Source of the DNA: Microtetraspora fusca
GTDB taxonomy: Bacteria; Actinomycetota; Actinomycetes; Streptosporangiales; Streptosporangiaceae
Assembly (NCBI RefSeq): GCF_001570365.1
Contig: NZ_BBYK01000056.1
Location: 62,001 to 126,000, forward strand
Length of the DNA stretch: 64,000 bases
Reading direction: 5' to 3'
Part shown: piece by piece, positions 24,631 to 33,847 of the stretch
Position numbering within the stretch: position 1 is the stretch's first letter
Layout of the letters: every line of letters begins with the position of its first letter
Translations under genes and position numbers: made by a program
The notes under the pieces: model-generated
Told to the model about the DNA's origin: nothing
Database searches by the model: none
The model's input: the letters and a program-made list of their open reading frames with translations, nothing else

Positions 24631-25959
24631 ATGCCGGGTGGACTGCTGACCGACATGTACGAGCTGAACATGGCGGCGAGCTACCTGCGGCACGGCATGA
24701 CGGACCAGGCGACCTTCAGCCTGTTCGCCCGCCGCCTGCCCGCGGGCCGGGGCTTCCTGGTCGCCGCCGGGCTGGAGGACGCCCTGGACTTCCTCGAGAG
24801 CTTCGCGCTTGAGCCCGAGGATCTCGCCTACCTGCGTGAAGTCCAGGGGTACGACGCCGAGACGCTCCGCGCGCTCGCCGGCCTGCGGTTCACCGGGGAG
24901 GTCTGGGCCGTCCCCGAGGGGCGCGCGGTCTTCGCGGGCGAGCCGCTGCTGGAGGTGACCGCGCCGATCGCCGAGGCGCAGCTCGTCGAGACCGTCCTGC
25001 TCAACCACCTGACCTTCCAGACGAGCGTGGCCTCCAAGGCGGCCCGCTGCGTGCTCGCCGCCGACGGAGCGCGGCTGATCGACTTCGCGTTCCGTCGTAC
25101 GCAGGGGATCGAGGCCGGCGTCGCCGTGGCTCGGGCGACCGCGATCGCCGGGTTCGCGGCCACCAGCAACGCGGAGGGCGCCCGGCGGCACGGCCTGCCC
25201 GCCTCAGGGACCATGGCGCACTCTTACGTCCAGGCGTTCCCGGACGAGGAGGCGGCGTTCGCCGCCTTCGCGGCGGACTTCCCCGACCGGACGACGTTCC
25301 TGGTGGACACGTACGACACGGTCGCCGGTGTGCGGACCGCCGCCGAGGTGGCGCGGCGGCTGGAGCTCGCGGGCAGCGCCGTGGGCGTGCGCCTGGACTC
25401 GGGCGACCTGGCCGACCTGGCCGTGCGGGCGCGCCGGCTGCTGGACGCCGCCGGGCTGCGGCAGGCGGTGATCGTGGCGAGCGGAGGGCTGGACGAGTAC
25501 GCGATCGCGGACCTGGTACGGGCCGGGGCCCCGATCGACGCGTACGGCGTGGGCACCAGGGTCGGCGTCTCGGCCGACGCGCCCTCGCTGGACACGGCCT
25601 ACAAGCTGGTGGCCTACGGCGACCGCCCCGTGATGAAGCTCTCCCCGGGGAAGATGACGCTGCCGGGGGCGAAGCAGGTGTTCCGCGGGCCGCGCTCCGA
25701 CGTGATCGCGCTGCGCGAGGAGGCCCCGCCGCCCGGCTGGCGGCCGCTGCTCGTCCCCGTGGTGGTCGCGGGCCACCGGGTCGCTCCTCCCGAACGCATC
25801 GGGGTGATGCGCGACCGCTGCATGAGCGAGCTGGCCCGGCTGCCGGCGCCCGTCCGGGTCCTGCGCGCGCCCGGCACGGTCCCCGTGGAGATCAGCCCCC
25901 GGCTGCGGCGGCTCCAGGACGACCTCGTACGGACCCTCCGTGGGCGCGGCCCGGCGTGA
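24631..25959 (+). CDS. pncB: Nicotinate phosphoribosyltransferase
   Basis: Cytoplasmic enzyme of NAD salvage: nicotinate plus PRPP (with ATP) gives nicotinate mononucleotide. The 442-residue protein shows LLTDMYELNMAASYL at the N-terminus, DFAFRRTQGIEAG, then ASGTMAHSYVQAF with the catalytic His of the family, LDSGDL, and VGTRVGVSADAPSLDTAYKL for phosphate binding. I choose ATG 24631 because AGGGGAG precedes it and the family begins there; GTG 24595 would add 12 residues. The gene follows the phosphatase-like gene on the same strand. Confidence 0.92.
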   Translation: MPGGLLTDMYELNMAASYLRHGMTDQATFSLFARRLPAGRGFLVAAGLEDALDFLESFALEPEDLAYLREVQGYDAETLRALAGLRFTGEVWAVPEGRAVFAGEPLLEVTAPIAEAQLVETVLLNHLTFQTSVASKAARCVLAADGARLIDFAFRRTQGIEAGVAVARATAIAGFAATSNAEGARRHGLPASGTMAHSYVQAFPDEEAAFAAFAADFPDRTTFLVDTYDTVAGVRTAAEVARRLELAGSAVGVRLDSGDLADLAVRARRLLDAAGLRQAVIVASGGLDEYAIADLVRAGAPIDAYGVGTRVGVSADAPSLDTAYKLVAYGDRPVMKLSPGKMTLPGAKQVFRGPRSDVIALREEAPPPGWRPLLVPVVVAGHRVAPPERIGVMRDRCMSELARLPAPVRVLRAPGTVPVEISPRLRRLQDDLVRTLRGRGPA

Positions 25960-26007
25960 TCATCGGGCCCACGGGACTCGAAGGCGCCTGACGCCCGGAC
26001 GCCTCGG

Positions 26008-28407
26008 TCAGCGTTCTTCGCCGCTCGCGGGCAAGGGGAACGTGCGGCTCTCGCCGCGCCGCAGCCGCACGTGGCGTCCGGTCACGGCGACGTCCAGCGT
26101 GGGCGGCCCGTCGTCGGCCCGGGTGATCCGCACCTGGGCGGGGCCGGCCTCGATCGCCAGCTCCGCGCCGCGATAACGCAGGCACAGCGACAGCATGGTG
26201 AACCGCGCGGGGAGCACGGGGTTCAGATGCAGCCCGTCGTGCCGGGGTTCGAGGTCGAGGTAGCAGCGCTCGACCAGGTCCACCGTCCCCGCCATCGCTC
26301 CCAGGTGGACGCCCTCGGCGGTGGTTCCGCCCTGGACGTCGTTCAGGTCGCCGGTGAGCGTCTCGGTGAAGAACCGCCACGATCCGGCGCGGTCGGCACG
26401 GGCCAGCACCCAGGCGTGGACCACCGCGCTCAGCGTGGAGCCGTGGCTGGTGCGCGAGAGGTAGTGGCGCACCGTGCGGCGGACCATGTCCGGCGCGATC
26501 GGATAGCCCAGCCGTTCCAGGATCCGCCGCAGCTCCCCGGCCGTGAGCAGGTAGAAGAGCATGAGCACGTCGGCCTGCTTGGACGCCTGGTAGCGGTTGG
26601 TGCTGTCCCCCTCCGCGTCCAGCGCCCGGTCCAGCCGCCGTACGCCGGCGTAGCGCTCCCAGTCCAGCTCGGCCAGCTTCTCGTAGCCGCTGAACTGGCT
26701 GATGACGCCGTCGGGGAGGAAGTCCACCCGCATCAGGCGGCTGATCTCCTCCCAGCGCTCCGTCTCGGCGTCCGTCAGATCGAGGCGGCGGCGCAGCTCC
26801 TCACGGGCGCGGCGGGGCAGCAGGTCGAGCGTCTGCCGGGCGCGCAGCAGCAGCCACACCGTCATGATGTTGGTGTACGCGTTGTTGTCGAGCCCGGGGG
26901 AGGCCGCGCCCGGATAGCCGTCGTGGTACTCGTCCGGCCCCATCACCCCGTGGATCTCGTACCGGCCGGACAGGGGGTCGAGCCGGGCAAGGGATGCGAA
27001 GAAACGGGCGGTCTCCACCAGCAGGCAGGCGCCGGTGCCGGCCAGGAACTCCATGTCGCCGGTGATCGCGTAGTGCAGCCAGGCGTTGTAGCCGACGGCC
27101 AGGCCCACATGGCGCTGGAGCCGCGAGTTGTCCGGGTGCCACCGCCCGGAACGGGGGTTGAGATGGAACCGCTGGGTCTCGTCCCGTCCGTCGCTGCCGC
27201 TCTGCCACGGGAACATCGCCCCCCGCAGGCCCAGTGCGCGGGCGGCCGCCCGCGCCTCCGGCAGCCGCCGCAGCCGGTAGCGCAGCACACCCCGGGCGAT
27301 CTCCGGGAAGCGCAGGCTGAGCCACGGCAGCACGAACAGCTCGTCCCAGAAGACGTGCCCCCGGTACGCCTCGCCGTGCAGGCCGCGCGCGGGCACGCCG
27401 ACGTCGAGATCGGCCGTGTGGGGCGAGAGCGTCTGCAGGAGGTGGAAGGTGTTGAGCCGGATGTCCCGCTGGATGTGGGCGCGCATCACCTCCAGCCGGG
27501 CCCGCTCCCACAGCCCGTGCCAGGCGGTCGCGTGCCGTTTGAGCAGGGTGGCGAAGCCCGGCGCGCGGCGGGCCGACCGCACCGCGCCGGACCAGGCGTC
27601 CGCGACGGCGTGGTCCTGGGACGTCACCAGCGCGACGGTCTTGGTGACCGTCACCGGTCGGCCCCGTTCCAGCGCCAGGACCCGCGTCTCGGTGACGCGG
27701 TCGTCGCTCCGGTCGATCTCCGGCTGTCCTCCGCACTCCGGCGGAGTGGCGCGCAGGCGCGCGGCGAGGACGACCTCCACGCCCGAGGAGCGGGTCCGCG
27801 CGCGCAGCCAGGTCAGCGCGCCCTCGATCCCCGTCGCGTGGCCGGTCAGGTGGTCGCCGCGCAGCTGGCGGTACCGGGGCACGCCGCCGTTGACGACCCT
27901 GCCGTCCAGGGCGGACGCCACGCGCAGCGGGCCGGACCAGTCCTCCGCCGTGAAGGTCGTCTCCAGCGCGGCCAGGAACGGGTCGGCCATGGAGACGAGG
28001 CGGCGCTGCCGCACCGAGGTGACGCGGCCGTCCGCGTCGCGGAAGCGGAGCCGCCGGTGCAGGACGCCGTGCCGCAGGTCCAGCTCCTGCCGGTAGTCGA
28101 GCAGGTCGGCCGAGCGCGGGGAGAACCAGGCGCCGTCCGGGGTGGCGAAGGTCAGCGGCAGCCAGTTCGGCAGGTTCACCAGGTCCTCGTTGGTCACCTG
28201 GTGACCGGCGACGGAGGAGGTGAGCCGGTTGTAGCAGCCCGCGACGTAGGTGCCCGGGTAGTGGACGCCGTCGGCCGCCGACTCCGGCGCCGCGCCCCGG
28301 GTGGCGAAGCGGCCGTTGCCCAGCGTGCACAGCGCCTCCCGGCGCCCCTCCTGGTCCGGGTCGAACCCCTCGTACACCAGGGACCACGGATTCACCCCCG
28401 TTTTCAC
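26008..28407 (-). CDS. GH65 glycoside phosphorylase (maltose/trehalose/kojibiose type)
   Basis: 799-residue protein, cytoplasmic, of usual family length. The N-terminal beta-sandwich (about 1-270, with NPWSLVYEGFDP and TLGNGRFATRG) is followed by the (alpha/alpha)6 barrel with the general acid Glu in MGPDEYHDGYPGA and the phosphate-binding region RTSHGSTLSAVVHAW, then a small C-terminal barrel. The phosphate-binding residues favour phosphorolysis of an alpha-glucobiose to beta-glucose 1-phosphate plus glucose over hydrolysis. The start is GTG 28407, five bases after GGAAGGAG. It is divergent from a CBS-BON gene and shares its 147-base upstream region. No beta-phosphoglucomutase gene is adjacent, although one often is. 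Confidence 0.9.
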   Translation of the reverse strand: MKTGVNPWSLVYEGFDPDQEGRREALCTLGNGRFATRGAAPESAADGVHYPGTYVAGCYNRLTSSVAGHQVTNEDLVNLPNWLPLTFATPDGAWFSPRSADLLDYRQELDLRHGVLHRRLRFRDADGRVTSVRQRRLVSMADPFLAALETTFTAEDWSGPLRVASALDGRVVNGGVPRYRQLRGDHLTGHATGIEGALTWLRARTRSSGVEVVLAARLRATPPECGGQPEIDRSDDRVTETRVLALERGRPVTVTKTVALVTSQDHAVADAWSGAVRSARRAPGFATLLKRHATAWHGLWERARLEVMRAHIQRDIRLNTFHLLQTLSPHTADLDVGVPARGLHGEAYRGHVFWDELFVLPWLSLRFPEIARGVLRYRLRRLPEARAAARALGLRGAMFPWQSGSDGRDETQRFHLNPRSGRWHPDNSRLQRHVGLAVGYNAWLHYAITGDMEFLAGTGACLLVETARFFASLARLDPLSGRYEIHGVMGPDEYHDGYPGAASPGLDNNAYTNIMTVWLLLRARQTLDLLPRRAREELRRRLDLTDAETERWEEISRLMRVDFLPDGVISQFSGYEKLAELDWERYAGVRRLDRALDAEGDSTNRYQASKQADVLMLFYLLTAGELRRILERLGYPIAPDMVRRTVRHYLSRTSHGSTLSAVVHAWVLARADRAGSWRFFTETLTGDLNDVQGGTTAEGVHLGAMAGTVDLVERCYLDLEPRHDGLHLNPVLPARFTMLSLCLRYRGAELAIEAGPAQVRITRADDGPPTLDVAVTGRHVRLRRGESRTFPLPASGEER

Positions 28408-28461
28408 CGGTGCTCCTTCCCATACGGCCGGGCGACCCCGCCGCGTCCGCCCGCCGGGTCC

Positions 28462-28494
28462 CGTACGGGTGACGTACGGGTGACGTATGGGTAC
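28462..28494. repeat. Three tandem 11-base repeats in a divergent promoter region
   Basis: The units CGTACGGGTGA (28462-28472 and 28473-28483) and CGTATGGGTAC (28484-28494) repeat head to tail, one per helical turn. They lie midway between the GH65 start (28407) and the CBS-BON start (28555), where a regulator could control both genes. Confidence 0.6.
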
Positions 28495-28554
28495 GCGGGA
28501 CGGCGTAACGTCGGAAGTGTCATCCGAACATGATCGAGACGTGGGGCGATCGCC

Positions 28555-29151
28555 ATGCTCGTCGCGGAGATGATGACGACCCCGGTGGTGTCGGTACCTC
28601 GTACGTGGAGTGTGAAACAGGCGGTCCGCCTGCTCTACGAACAGGACATCACGGCCGCGCCCGTGGTGGACGAGCGGGGGCGCATGGTGGGGATCGTCAG
28701 CGAGATGGACCTGCTGCGCGCGGAGTTCGAGACGGACCCGGGATCCTACCGCCGTCCCGCCGCCGAAGCGGGCTCGCGGCCGTCCGTGGGCGTCGCGGAC
28801 GTCATGACGACCGCCGTGCGCACGGTCCAGGAGGACGCCGACATCCTCGACCTCGCGGCGCTGATGATCACGATGGGCGTGAAGAGCGTGCCGGTGCTGC
28901 GCGGCGACGAGCTGGTGGGCATCGCCAGCCGCCGCGACCTGATGGGAGTTCTCGCGGAGGGGGACGAGCGGATCCGCGACGACGTCCTCGCCGCGTTGCG
29001 CGACTCCACTGAGACGGCGGGGTGGCGGGTGGCCGTGCACGACGGGCTCGTGGAGCTGTCCGGCGGCGACGCGGACGAGCGGTCGGCGCGGATCGCCGAG
29101 CTCATCGCCGGCACGGTGCCGGGCGTCGCCGGCGTCACGCTCACCCGGTGA
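28555..29151 (+). CDS. CBS-pair protein with a C-terminal BON domain
   Basis: 198-residue cytoplasmic protein. CBS1 is about residues 1-62 (VAEMMTTPVVSVPRTWSVKQA), CBS2 about 82-140 (VADVMTTAVRTVQEDADI), and the last 55 residues (WRVAVHDGLVELSGGDADE) form a BON domain, which binds membranes or ligands. CBS-BON proteins are common in actinobacteria and often hypoxia-induced; that link is not shown here. It starts with ATG 28555 and is divergent from the GH65 gene. A strong hairpin follows its stop. Confidence 0.88.
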   Translation: MLVAEMMTTPVVSVPRTWSVKQAVRLLYEQDITAAPVVDERGRMVGIVSEMDLLRAEFETDPGSYRRPAAEAGSRPSVGVADVMTTAVRTVQEDADILDLAALMITMGVKSVPVLRGDELVGIASRRDLMGVLAEGDERIRDDVLAALRDSTETAGWRVAVHDGLVELSGGDADERSARIAELIAGTVPGVAGVTLTR

Positions 29152-29162
29152 CCCGCGCCCGC

Positions 29163-29200
29163 CCGGCCGGCGGGGGCCGCGAAACGCCCCCGCCGGCCGG
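29163..29200. terminator. Strong bidirectional hairpin between convergent genes
   Basis: A perfect 15-base-pair stem (arms 29163-29177 and 29186-29200) with an eight-base loop. It lies between the CBS-BON stop (29151) and the FtsX permease stop (29204). There is no T run, as is usual in high-GC actinobacteria. Confidence 0.8.
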
Positions 29201-29203
29201 AGT

Positions 29204-31813
29204 TCAGCCGCGGACCCGGTCGGCCGGCCTGCCCGCGAGGGCGGCACGGGCGGGGAGCAGGGTCGCGGCGAAGGCCAGGCCCAGCGTGGCGGCCACCATC
29301 GCGGCCAGCACCGCCGGCCGCACGTGGGGGATCGCCGAGCCCGTCAGCCCGTAGCTCACCGCCGCCAGCGTGGGCACCGCGATCGCCGTGCCGACGACCA
29401 GCGCGACGCCGCCGACCAGCAGCGCCTCCCAGCGGATCACGCCGAGCACCTGGCGGCGGGTGCCGCCGACCAGGCGGAGCAGCGCGAACTCGCGCACCCG
29501 CCCGGCCGTCGCCATGACCAGCGTGTTGACCACCGAGATGGCGATGAACACGATGATCAGGCCGAGCGCGAGCAGGTTGACCCAGTCGTTCAGCTCCGCC
29601 GCCGCGTCCCGGTCGGCCTTGGCTCCCGCGCGGTCCGTCACCGTCAGCCCCGGGCTCACCGCGGCGAGGCGGCTCCGGACCGACCCGTCGCCCACGACGA
29701 GGAGCCGGTCGGCCATGCCGGAGGCGGTGTGGGCGCGCACCAGGTCGTACGGCAGGGCCACGTCGCCGAAGCCGAGCCCTCTGTCGTAGACGGCCACCAC
29801 CGTCGGCGTGATCGGCGTGCCGTCGCCGAGGCGCAGCCGCACCCTGTCGCCGACCGACGCGCCGAAGGAGCCCGCGGCGAGCGTGCTCAAGGCAACCGTC
29901 TTCCCGGCGTCCCCGCGCAGCCGGTCCAGCGACCCGGCCCGGACGTCCAGGTCGAGCCCGTGCGCCGGGACGGTGAGCCCGAGCGCGCCGTACGGGCGCA
30001 GCGTGGGCTCGCCCAGCTCGTCGAAGTGGCCGATCACCCGGGTGTCGATCACCTCGGTCACCCCGGCGACCCCGGGGAGCGCCCGTACGGCGTGGGCGGC
30101 GTCCGCCGGCACCCCCGGCCCGGCCGAGCTCACCACGTAGTCGGCCCGCATGCCCTCGGCGGCCTGCCGCTCGGTCGCGTGGCCGATCGTCGACTGGGTG
30201 AAGACGGTGGTGCCGGCGAAGGCCAGCATCAGGGTGAGCGGGCTGACCACGGCGGCCAGACTCCTGGCCCCGGTACGGGTGTTCGCGACGGCGAGGTAGC
30301 CGCCCACCCGCGACGCCCGGCCGAGCGCGCCGCCCACCAGCGCGACCGCGACCCGGACCAGCCACGGTCCCAGCAGCGCGGCGGCCACGGTGAGGAGGAT
30401 CACGATGCCGCCCGCGCTCATCGCCGCCGTCTCGCCGGTCATGAACATCGAGAGACCGCACAGAGCCGTGCCCAGGGCCAGGAAGACCAGCCCGGTGACG
30501 GCGCGGACGCGGCCCAGCGCGCGGGGCTCGGCCGCGGCCTCGCCCAGCGCCTCGGTCGGGCGGATCCGGGTGGCCCGCCGCACGGCTCCCCGGGCCGACA
30601 GCCAGGCCGTGGCCGTCCCCAGCGCCACGGCGACCAGCATCGGCACCGGTCCGACCGTGAGCGGGAAGGCGTCCGGGATCATCCCCTTGGAGACGAGCTC
30701 GCCGAACATCCACCGGCCCGCGGCGACGCCCGCCGGCACGCCGGCCGCGCTCGCCACCGCGCCGATCAGCAGCGCCTCCTTGCCGGTCATCGACCGGACC
30801 TGTGCGGGGGTGGCGCCGATCGCCCGCAGCAGCGCGATCTCCCGCCCGCGCTGGCGCAGGGCGAGCCCGAACGTGCCGGCGACCACGAAGGCCGCCACCA
30901 TGACCGCGATGCCGCCGAGGCTGCCGCTGAGCACGACGAGCGTCTCCCTGGCCGCCGAGGACCGCGGCTCCTCGCCGAAGCCGCGCTCGTCGCCCGCGTA
31001 CGTCACCGGACCGGCCGCGGCCGGCGCGTCGCCGCCCTTCCGACCGCCCTTCAGCCCCAGGGAGACGCGGCCCGTCGCGTTCTCCGACCTCGGCAGCGCG
31101 GCGTCGATCCTGTCCTTCAGCCGTTCGGGGTCGCCGGAGCCGAACACCCCGAACGCGGACACCCGGCCCTGATGGCCGAACAGCTCGGCCGCCCGCGGCG
31201 CGGAGAAGAAGACCGCCGGCTGCCGGGCGACGCCGGAGCCGGAGCCGGCGATGCCGGCCACCGTGTAGGCGCGGAGGCCGTCCCGGCCCAGCACGCGCGC
31301 CGTCGTGCCGACCTTCAGCCGCGCCGCGTCCGCCAGGACGGCGTCGAGGACGATCTCGTCGGGCGAGGCGGGCGCGCGTCCGGCGCGCAGCGTGTACGGC
31401 GTGAGCCGCGCGGACTCCCACCCGTGGCCGTAGACGCTTCCGTGGACGGCGCGGCCGTCCGCGTCCAGCAGCCCGACCGGGAAGGTCAGGTCGGGCACGA
31501 CCTCCCGCACGCCGGACACCTTCGCGAGGTCGGCGGCCAGCGAGGCCGGGATCGTCGTGGGCTCCTCCAGCGGCACGCTCTCGGTCACCTCGATCGGGCC
31601 GTCCTCCTTCTTGAGGATCGAGGTCGACTGCGGTCCGGCCACCACGACGGGGGCGGCGCCGTACCGCTCCGGCCGGATCTGGGCGCGCAGGCCGGTCTCC
31701 ATGAGCACCCCGCAGGCGGTGACCAGGACGGCGGCGAACAGCAGGGCGAGGACGGAGCCGACCAGCGACGGCAGCCGGCGGCGCATGGTGGCGAAGGCGA
31801 GGCCGAGCATCAC
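29204..31813 (-). CDS. FtsX-like ABC transporter permease
   Basis: Large membrane protein of 869 residues with two FtsX repeats. An N-terminal transmembrane helix (VGSVLALLFAAVLVTACGV) is followed by an extracytoplasmic domain of about 220 residues, then three helices with FALALRQRGREIALLRAIGATPAQVR-type loops (quoted in family form), a second extracytoplasmic domain and three final helices (FALLRLVGGTRRQVLGVI). Such permeases are mechanotransmitters that export or extract lipids, peptides or antibiotics rather than import. The start is GTG 31813 or ATG 31810; both overlap the ATPase stop. It pairs with the upstream ATPase. The substrate is unknown. Confidence 0.9.
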   Translation of the reverse strand: MMLGLAFATMRRRLPSLVGSVLALLFAAVLVTACGVLMETGLRAQIRPERYGAAPVVVAGPQSTSILKKEDGPIEVTESVPLEEPTTIPASLAADLAKVSGVREVVPDLTFPVGLLDADGRAVHGSVYGHGWESARLTPYTLRAGRAPASPDEIVLDAVLADAARLKVGTTARVLGRDGLRAYTVAGIAGSGSGVARQPAVFFSAPRAAELFGHQGRVSAFGVFGSGDPERLKDRIDAALPRSENATGRVSLGLKGGRKGGDAPAAAGPVTYAGDERGFGEEPRSSAARETLVVLSGSLGGIAVMVAAFVVAGTFGLALRQRGREIALLRAIGATPAQVRSMTGKEALLIGAVASAAGVPAGVAAGRWMFGELVSKGMIPDAFPLTVGPVPMLVAVALGTATAWLSARGAVRRATRIRPTEALGEAAAEPRALGRVRAVTGLVFLALGTALCGLSMFMTGETAAMSAGGIVILLTVAAALLGPWLVRVAVALVGGALGRASRVGGYLAVANTRTGARSLAAVVSPLTLMLAFAGTTVFTQSTIGHATERQAAEGMRADYVVSSAGPGVPADAAHAVRALPGVAGVTEVIDTRVIGHFDELGEPTLRPYGALGLTVPAHGLDLDVRAGSLDRLRGDAGKTVALSTLAAGSFGASVGDRVRLRLGDGTPITPTVVAVYDRGLGFGDVALPYDLVRAHTASGMADRLLVVGDGSVRSRLAAVSPGLTVTDRAGAKADRDAAAELNDWVNLLALGLIIVFIAISVVNTLVMATAGRVREFALLRLVGGTRRQVLGVIRWEALLVGGVALVVGTAIAVPTLAAVSYGLTGSAIPHVRPAVLAAMVAATLGLAFAATLLPARAALAGRPADRVRG

Positions 31814-32553
31814 ACGGCCGCCATCGACCGGCCGAGGGCGGACATCCGCCGCGCGATGGCGTCGGAGGTGCCGGAGCGGACGGTGTCCACGATGACGCCC
31901 TCCGCCAGGAAGAGCACCTGGTCGGCGTAGGCCGCCGCCACCGGGTCATGGGTCACCATCACCACGGTCTGGCCCATGGCGTCCACCACCTGGCGCAGCA
32001 GGCCGAGCACCTCGGCGGCCGTCGTGCCGTCGAGAGCGCCGGTCGGCTCGTCGGCGAAGACCACCTCGGGCCGGGTCACCAGCGCGCGGGCGAGCGCCAC
32101 CCGCTGCTGCTGGCCTCCCGAGAGCTGGGACGGCCGGTGCGCGACACGGTCGCCGAGCCCGACCCGCCGGACGACCTCGTCCAGCCAGGCCCGGTCGGTC
32201 CGCCCTCCGGCCAGCCGGAGCGGCAGCGTGATGTTGTCGGCGACGCTGAGCGAGGGGATCAGGTTGAACGCCTGGAAGACGAAGCCCGCCTTCTCCCGCC
32301 GCAGCTCGGTCAGCCGGGTCTCGCCCATCCGCGACAGCTCCACGTCGCCCAGGTGGACCGTGCCCGACGTCGGCGTGTCCAACCCGGCCGCGCAGTGCAG
32401 GAACGTGCTCTTGCCCGACCCCGACGGCCCCATCACGGCGGTGAACCCGCCCCTGGGCAGCCCGACCGTCACACCGCGCAGGGCGTGCACCTCGTGCGCT
32501 CCCCGCCGGTACGTCTTCGTCACCGCATTCATGCGAATGGCAGGTGATGCCAC
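31810..32553 (-). CDS. ABC transporter ATPase (LolD/MacB type) partner of the FtsX permease
   Basis: 247-residue ATPase with Walker A GPSGSGKS, Q-loop FVFQAFN, signature LSGGQQQR, Walker B VVFADEPT and H-loop VMVTHD. The phrase AFNLIPSLSVADNI is typical of the LolD/MacB branch that works with FtsX permeases. I use GTG 32553 because GGGGGA precedes it; ATG 32532 is the shorter alternative. The stop overlaps the permease start, so the pair is translationally coupled. Confidence 0.9.
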   Translation of the reverse strand: MASPAIRMNAVTKTYRRGAHEVHALRGVTVGLPRGGFTAVMGPSGSGKSTFLHCAAGLDTPTSGTVHLGDVELSRMGETRLTELRREKAGFVFQAFNLIPSLSVADNITLPLRLAGGRTDRAWLDEVVRRVGLGDRVAHRPSQLSGGQQQRVALARALVTRPEVVFADEPTGALDGTTAAEVLGLLRQVVDAMGQTVVMVTHDPVAAAYADQVLFLAEGVIVDTVRSGTSDAIARRMSALGRSMAAV

Positions 32554-32658
32554 CTGAATCCCCCGTTTGTCCCGAGTTCTGATTACCGGGTCAACCGTAT
32601 GGACCAGGGGGTTTCCCACGGGAGAAGGCGTTCCGCCGTCTCGGTGGTAGGGCTGGCC

Positions 32659-33546
32659 CTACTGTCCGTCGGCGTCCGCCGCGTCGGCCTGGACCGCCAG
32701 CAGCTCCGCCGAGTCGGTGAGGCTGAGCTTCCTGCGTACGCGTTCGTAGAACGTGGTCAGGCCGAGCCGTACGACGTGGGCGGCGGCGGGCCGGGGGCGG
32801 ATGCCGATGCGGTCGCCGGGCTCGACGTAGCCCGCCACGTTCCCGTCCACCTCGACGGCGAGCCGCCCGCTGGTCGGTAGCACGGCCAGTTCGACGGTGT
32901 CCCGCAGCGACAGCACCACCCCGCGGTTGCTCGCGGAGTGCGGGGCGGCCGGGGTCACGAGCAGGGCCTCGACCTCGGGGTTCACGATCGGGCCCCCGGC
33001 CGAGAAGCTGTAGGCGGTGGACCCGGTCGTGGTCGCGACGATGACGGCGTCGCCCGCGTAGCCGATGAACGGCCGGCCGTCCACGCGCACCGCCACGACG
33101 GCGCTTTTTTGCCCGGGGACGCGGACCACCGCGACGTCGTTGAAGGCGGTGACGCCCCGGGAGCCGAGGACGGCGTCCACGGCCAGCCGGGGCTCGATCG
33201 TGTAGCGCCCGGCGTCGATGGCCGACAGCGCGCCGTGCAGGTCGGGAACGTCGACCTCGGCCAGGAATCCGAGCTTGCCCACGTTCACCCCGAGGACGGG
33301 GGCGCACTGCCGGTCGGCCAGCCGCATCGCCCTGAGCATGGTGCCGTCGCCGCCGAGGCTGATCAGGAGCTCCGACCGCGGGCCCAGCTCCTCGGGCGGC
33401 ACCGGGACCACCGCGTGGTCGAGCCGCTGAACCTCGTCCTGGACGCCGAGGACCAGCGCGTCCCTGCGAGCGGCCCACTCCAGGATCGCGACGACCGCCC
33501 CGGCGCAGTCGCGCCGGGGGTGCAGAACCAAGCCGACAGTGCGCAT
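32659..33546 (-). CDS. nadK: NAD kinase
   Basis: Converts NAD to NADP with ATP (or polyphosphate). The 295-residue protein has the diagnostic GGDGT motif (65-69, LISLGGDGTM), the NVGKLGFLAE block, a substrate-binding AFNDVAV and the Gly-rich TGSTAYSFSAGGPIVNP motif. The ATG at 33546 follows GGAGG by nine bases. Actinobacteria often carry more than one NAD kinase and the housekeeping copy usually sits beside recN; this one does not, so it may be a second copy. It stands between the ABC exporter operon and a 301-base gap. Confidence 0.9.
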   Translation of the reverse strand: MRTVGLVLHPRRDCAGAVVAILEWAARRDALVLGVQDEVQRLDHAVVPVPPEELGPRSELLISLGGDGTMLRAMRLADRQCAPVLGVNVGKLGFLAEVDVPDLHGALSAIDAGRYTIEPRLAVDAVLGSRGVTAFNDVAVVRVPGQKSAVVAVRVDGRPFIGYAGDAVIVATTTGSTAYSFSAGGPIVNPEVEALLVTPAAPHSASNRGVVLSLRDTVELAVLPTSGRLAVEVDGNVAGYVEPGDRIGIRPRPAAAHVVRLGLTTFYERVRRKLSLTDSAELLAVQADAADADGQ

Positions 33547-33847
33547 GACGGCGAGCCTCCGTGGTCCGGCCCGGGGGACGCGGGCGCCGTTCCGCGCTGG
33601 TGAACGCGGTCCGCTGCTCTTCGCCCAGGGCGGCGCTCGCTCATCACCGGGGGAGCGGTGCCGCCACACCCGCCGCCTTCGGAGTTCCCGCCGAGTCGGA
33701 ATCTGATTTATCTCAGAAATGACATTTTAGTGATGAGGAGTCGGATCTCTGGAGGCGGCCCGCGGCAACCGGCCGTGCTGTGGCCGCCGGTCGCGGCATG
33801 TCCTGGTTCGCGTCTGTGATGACGGGGCCCTGGGCGCCGGGCGGCTC
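33547..33847. other. Gap without a gene upstream of the NAD kinase gene
   Basis: The gap includes a short AT-rich segment (about 33700-33735) unusual for this genome. Within it TCTGA and TCAGA arms at 33702-33717 form a small dyad around TTTATC. It probably holds the NAD kinase promoter. I see no coding potential on either strand. Confidence 0.5.

Noticed and set aside
26071-28533. A plus-strand open frame of about 820 codons opposite the GH65 gene
   Set aside because: Its protein has no recognisable domain, while the minus strand encodes a complete GH65 enzyme with active-site motifs and a ribosome binding site.
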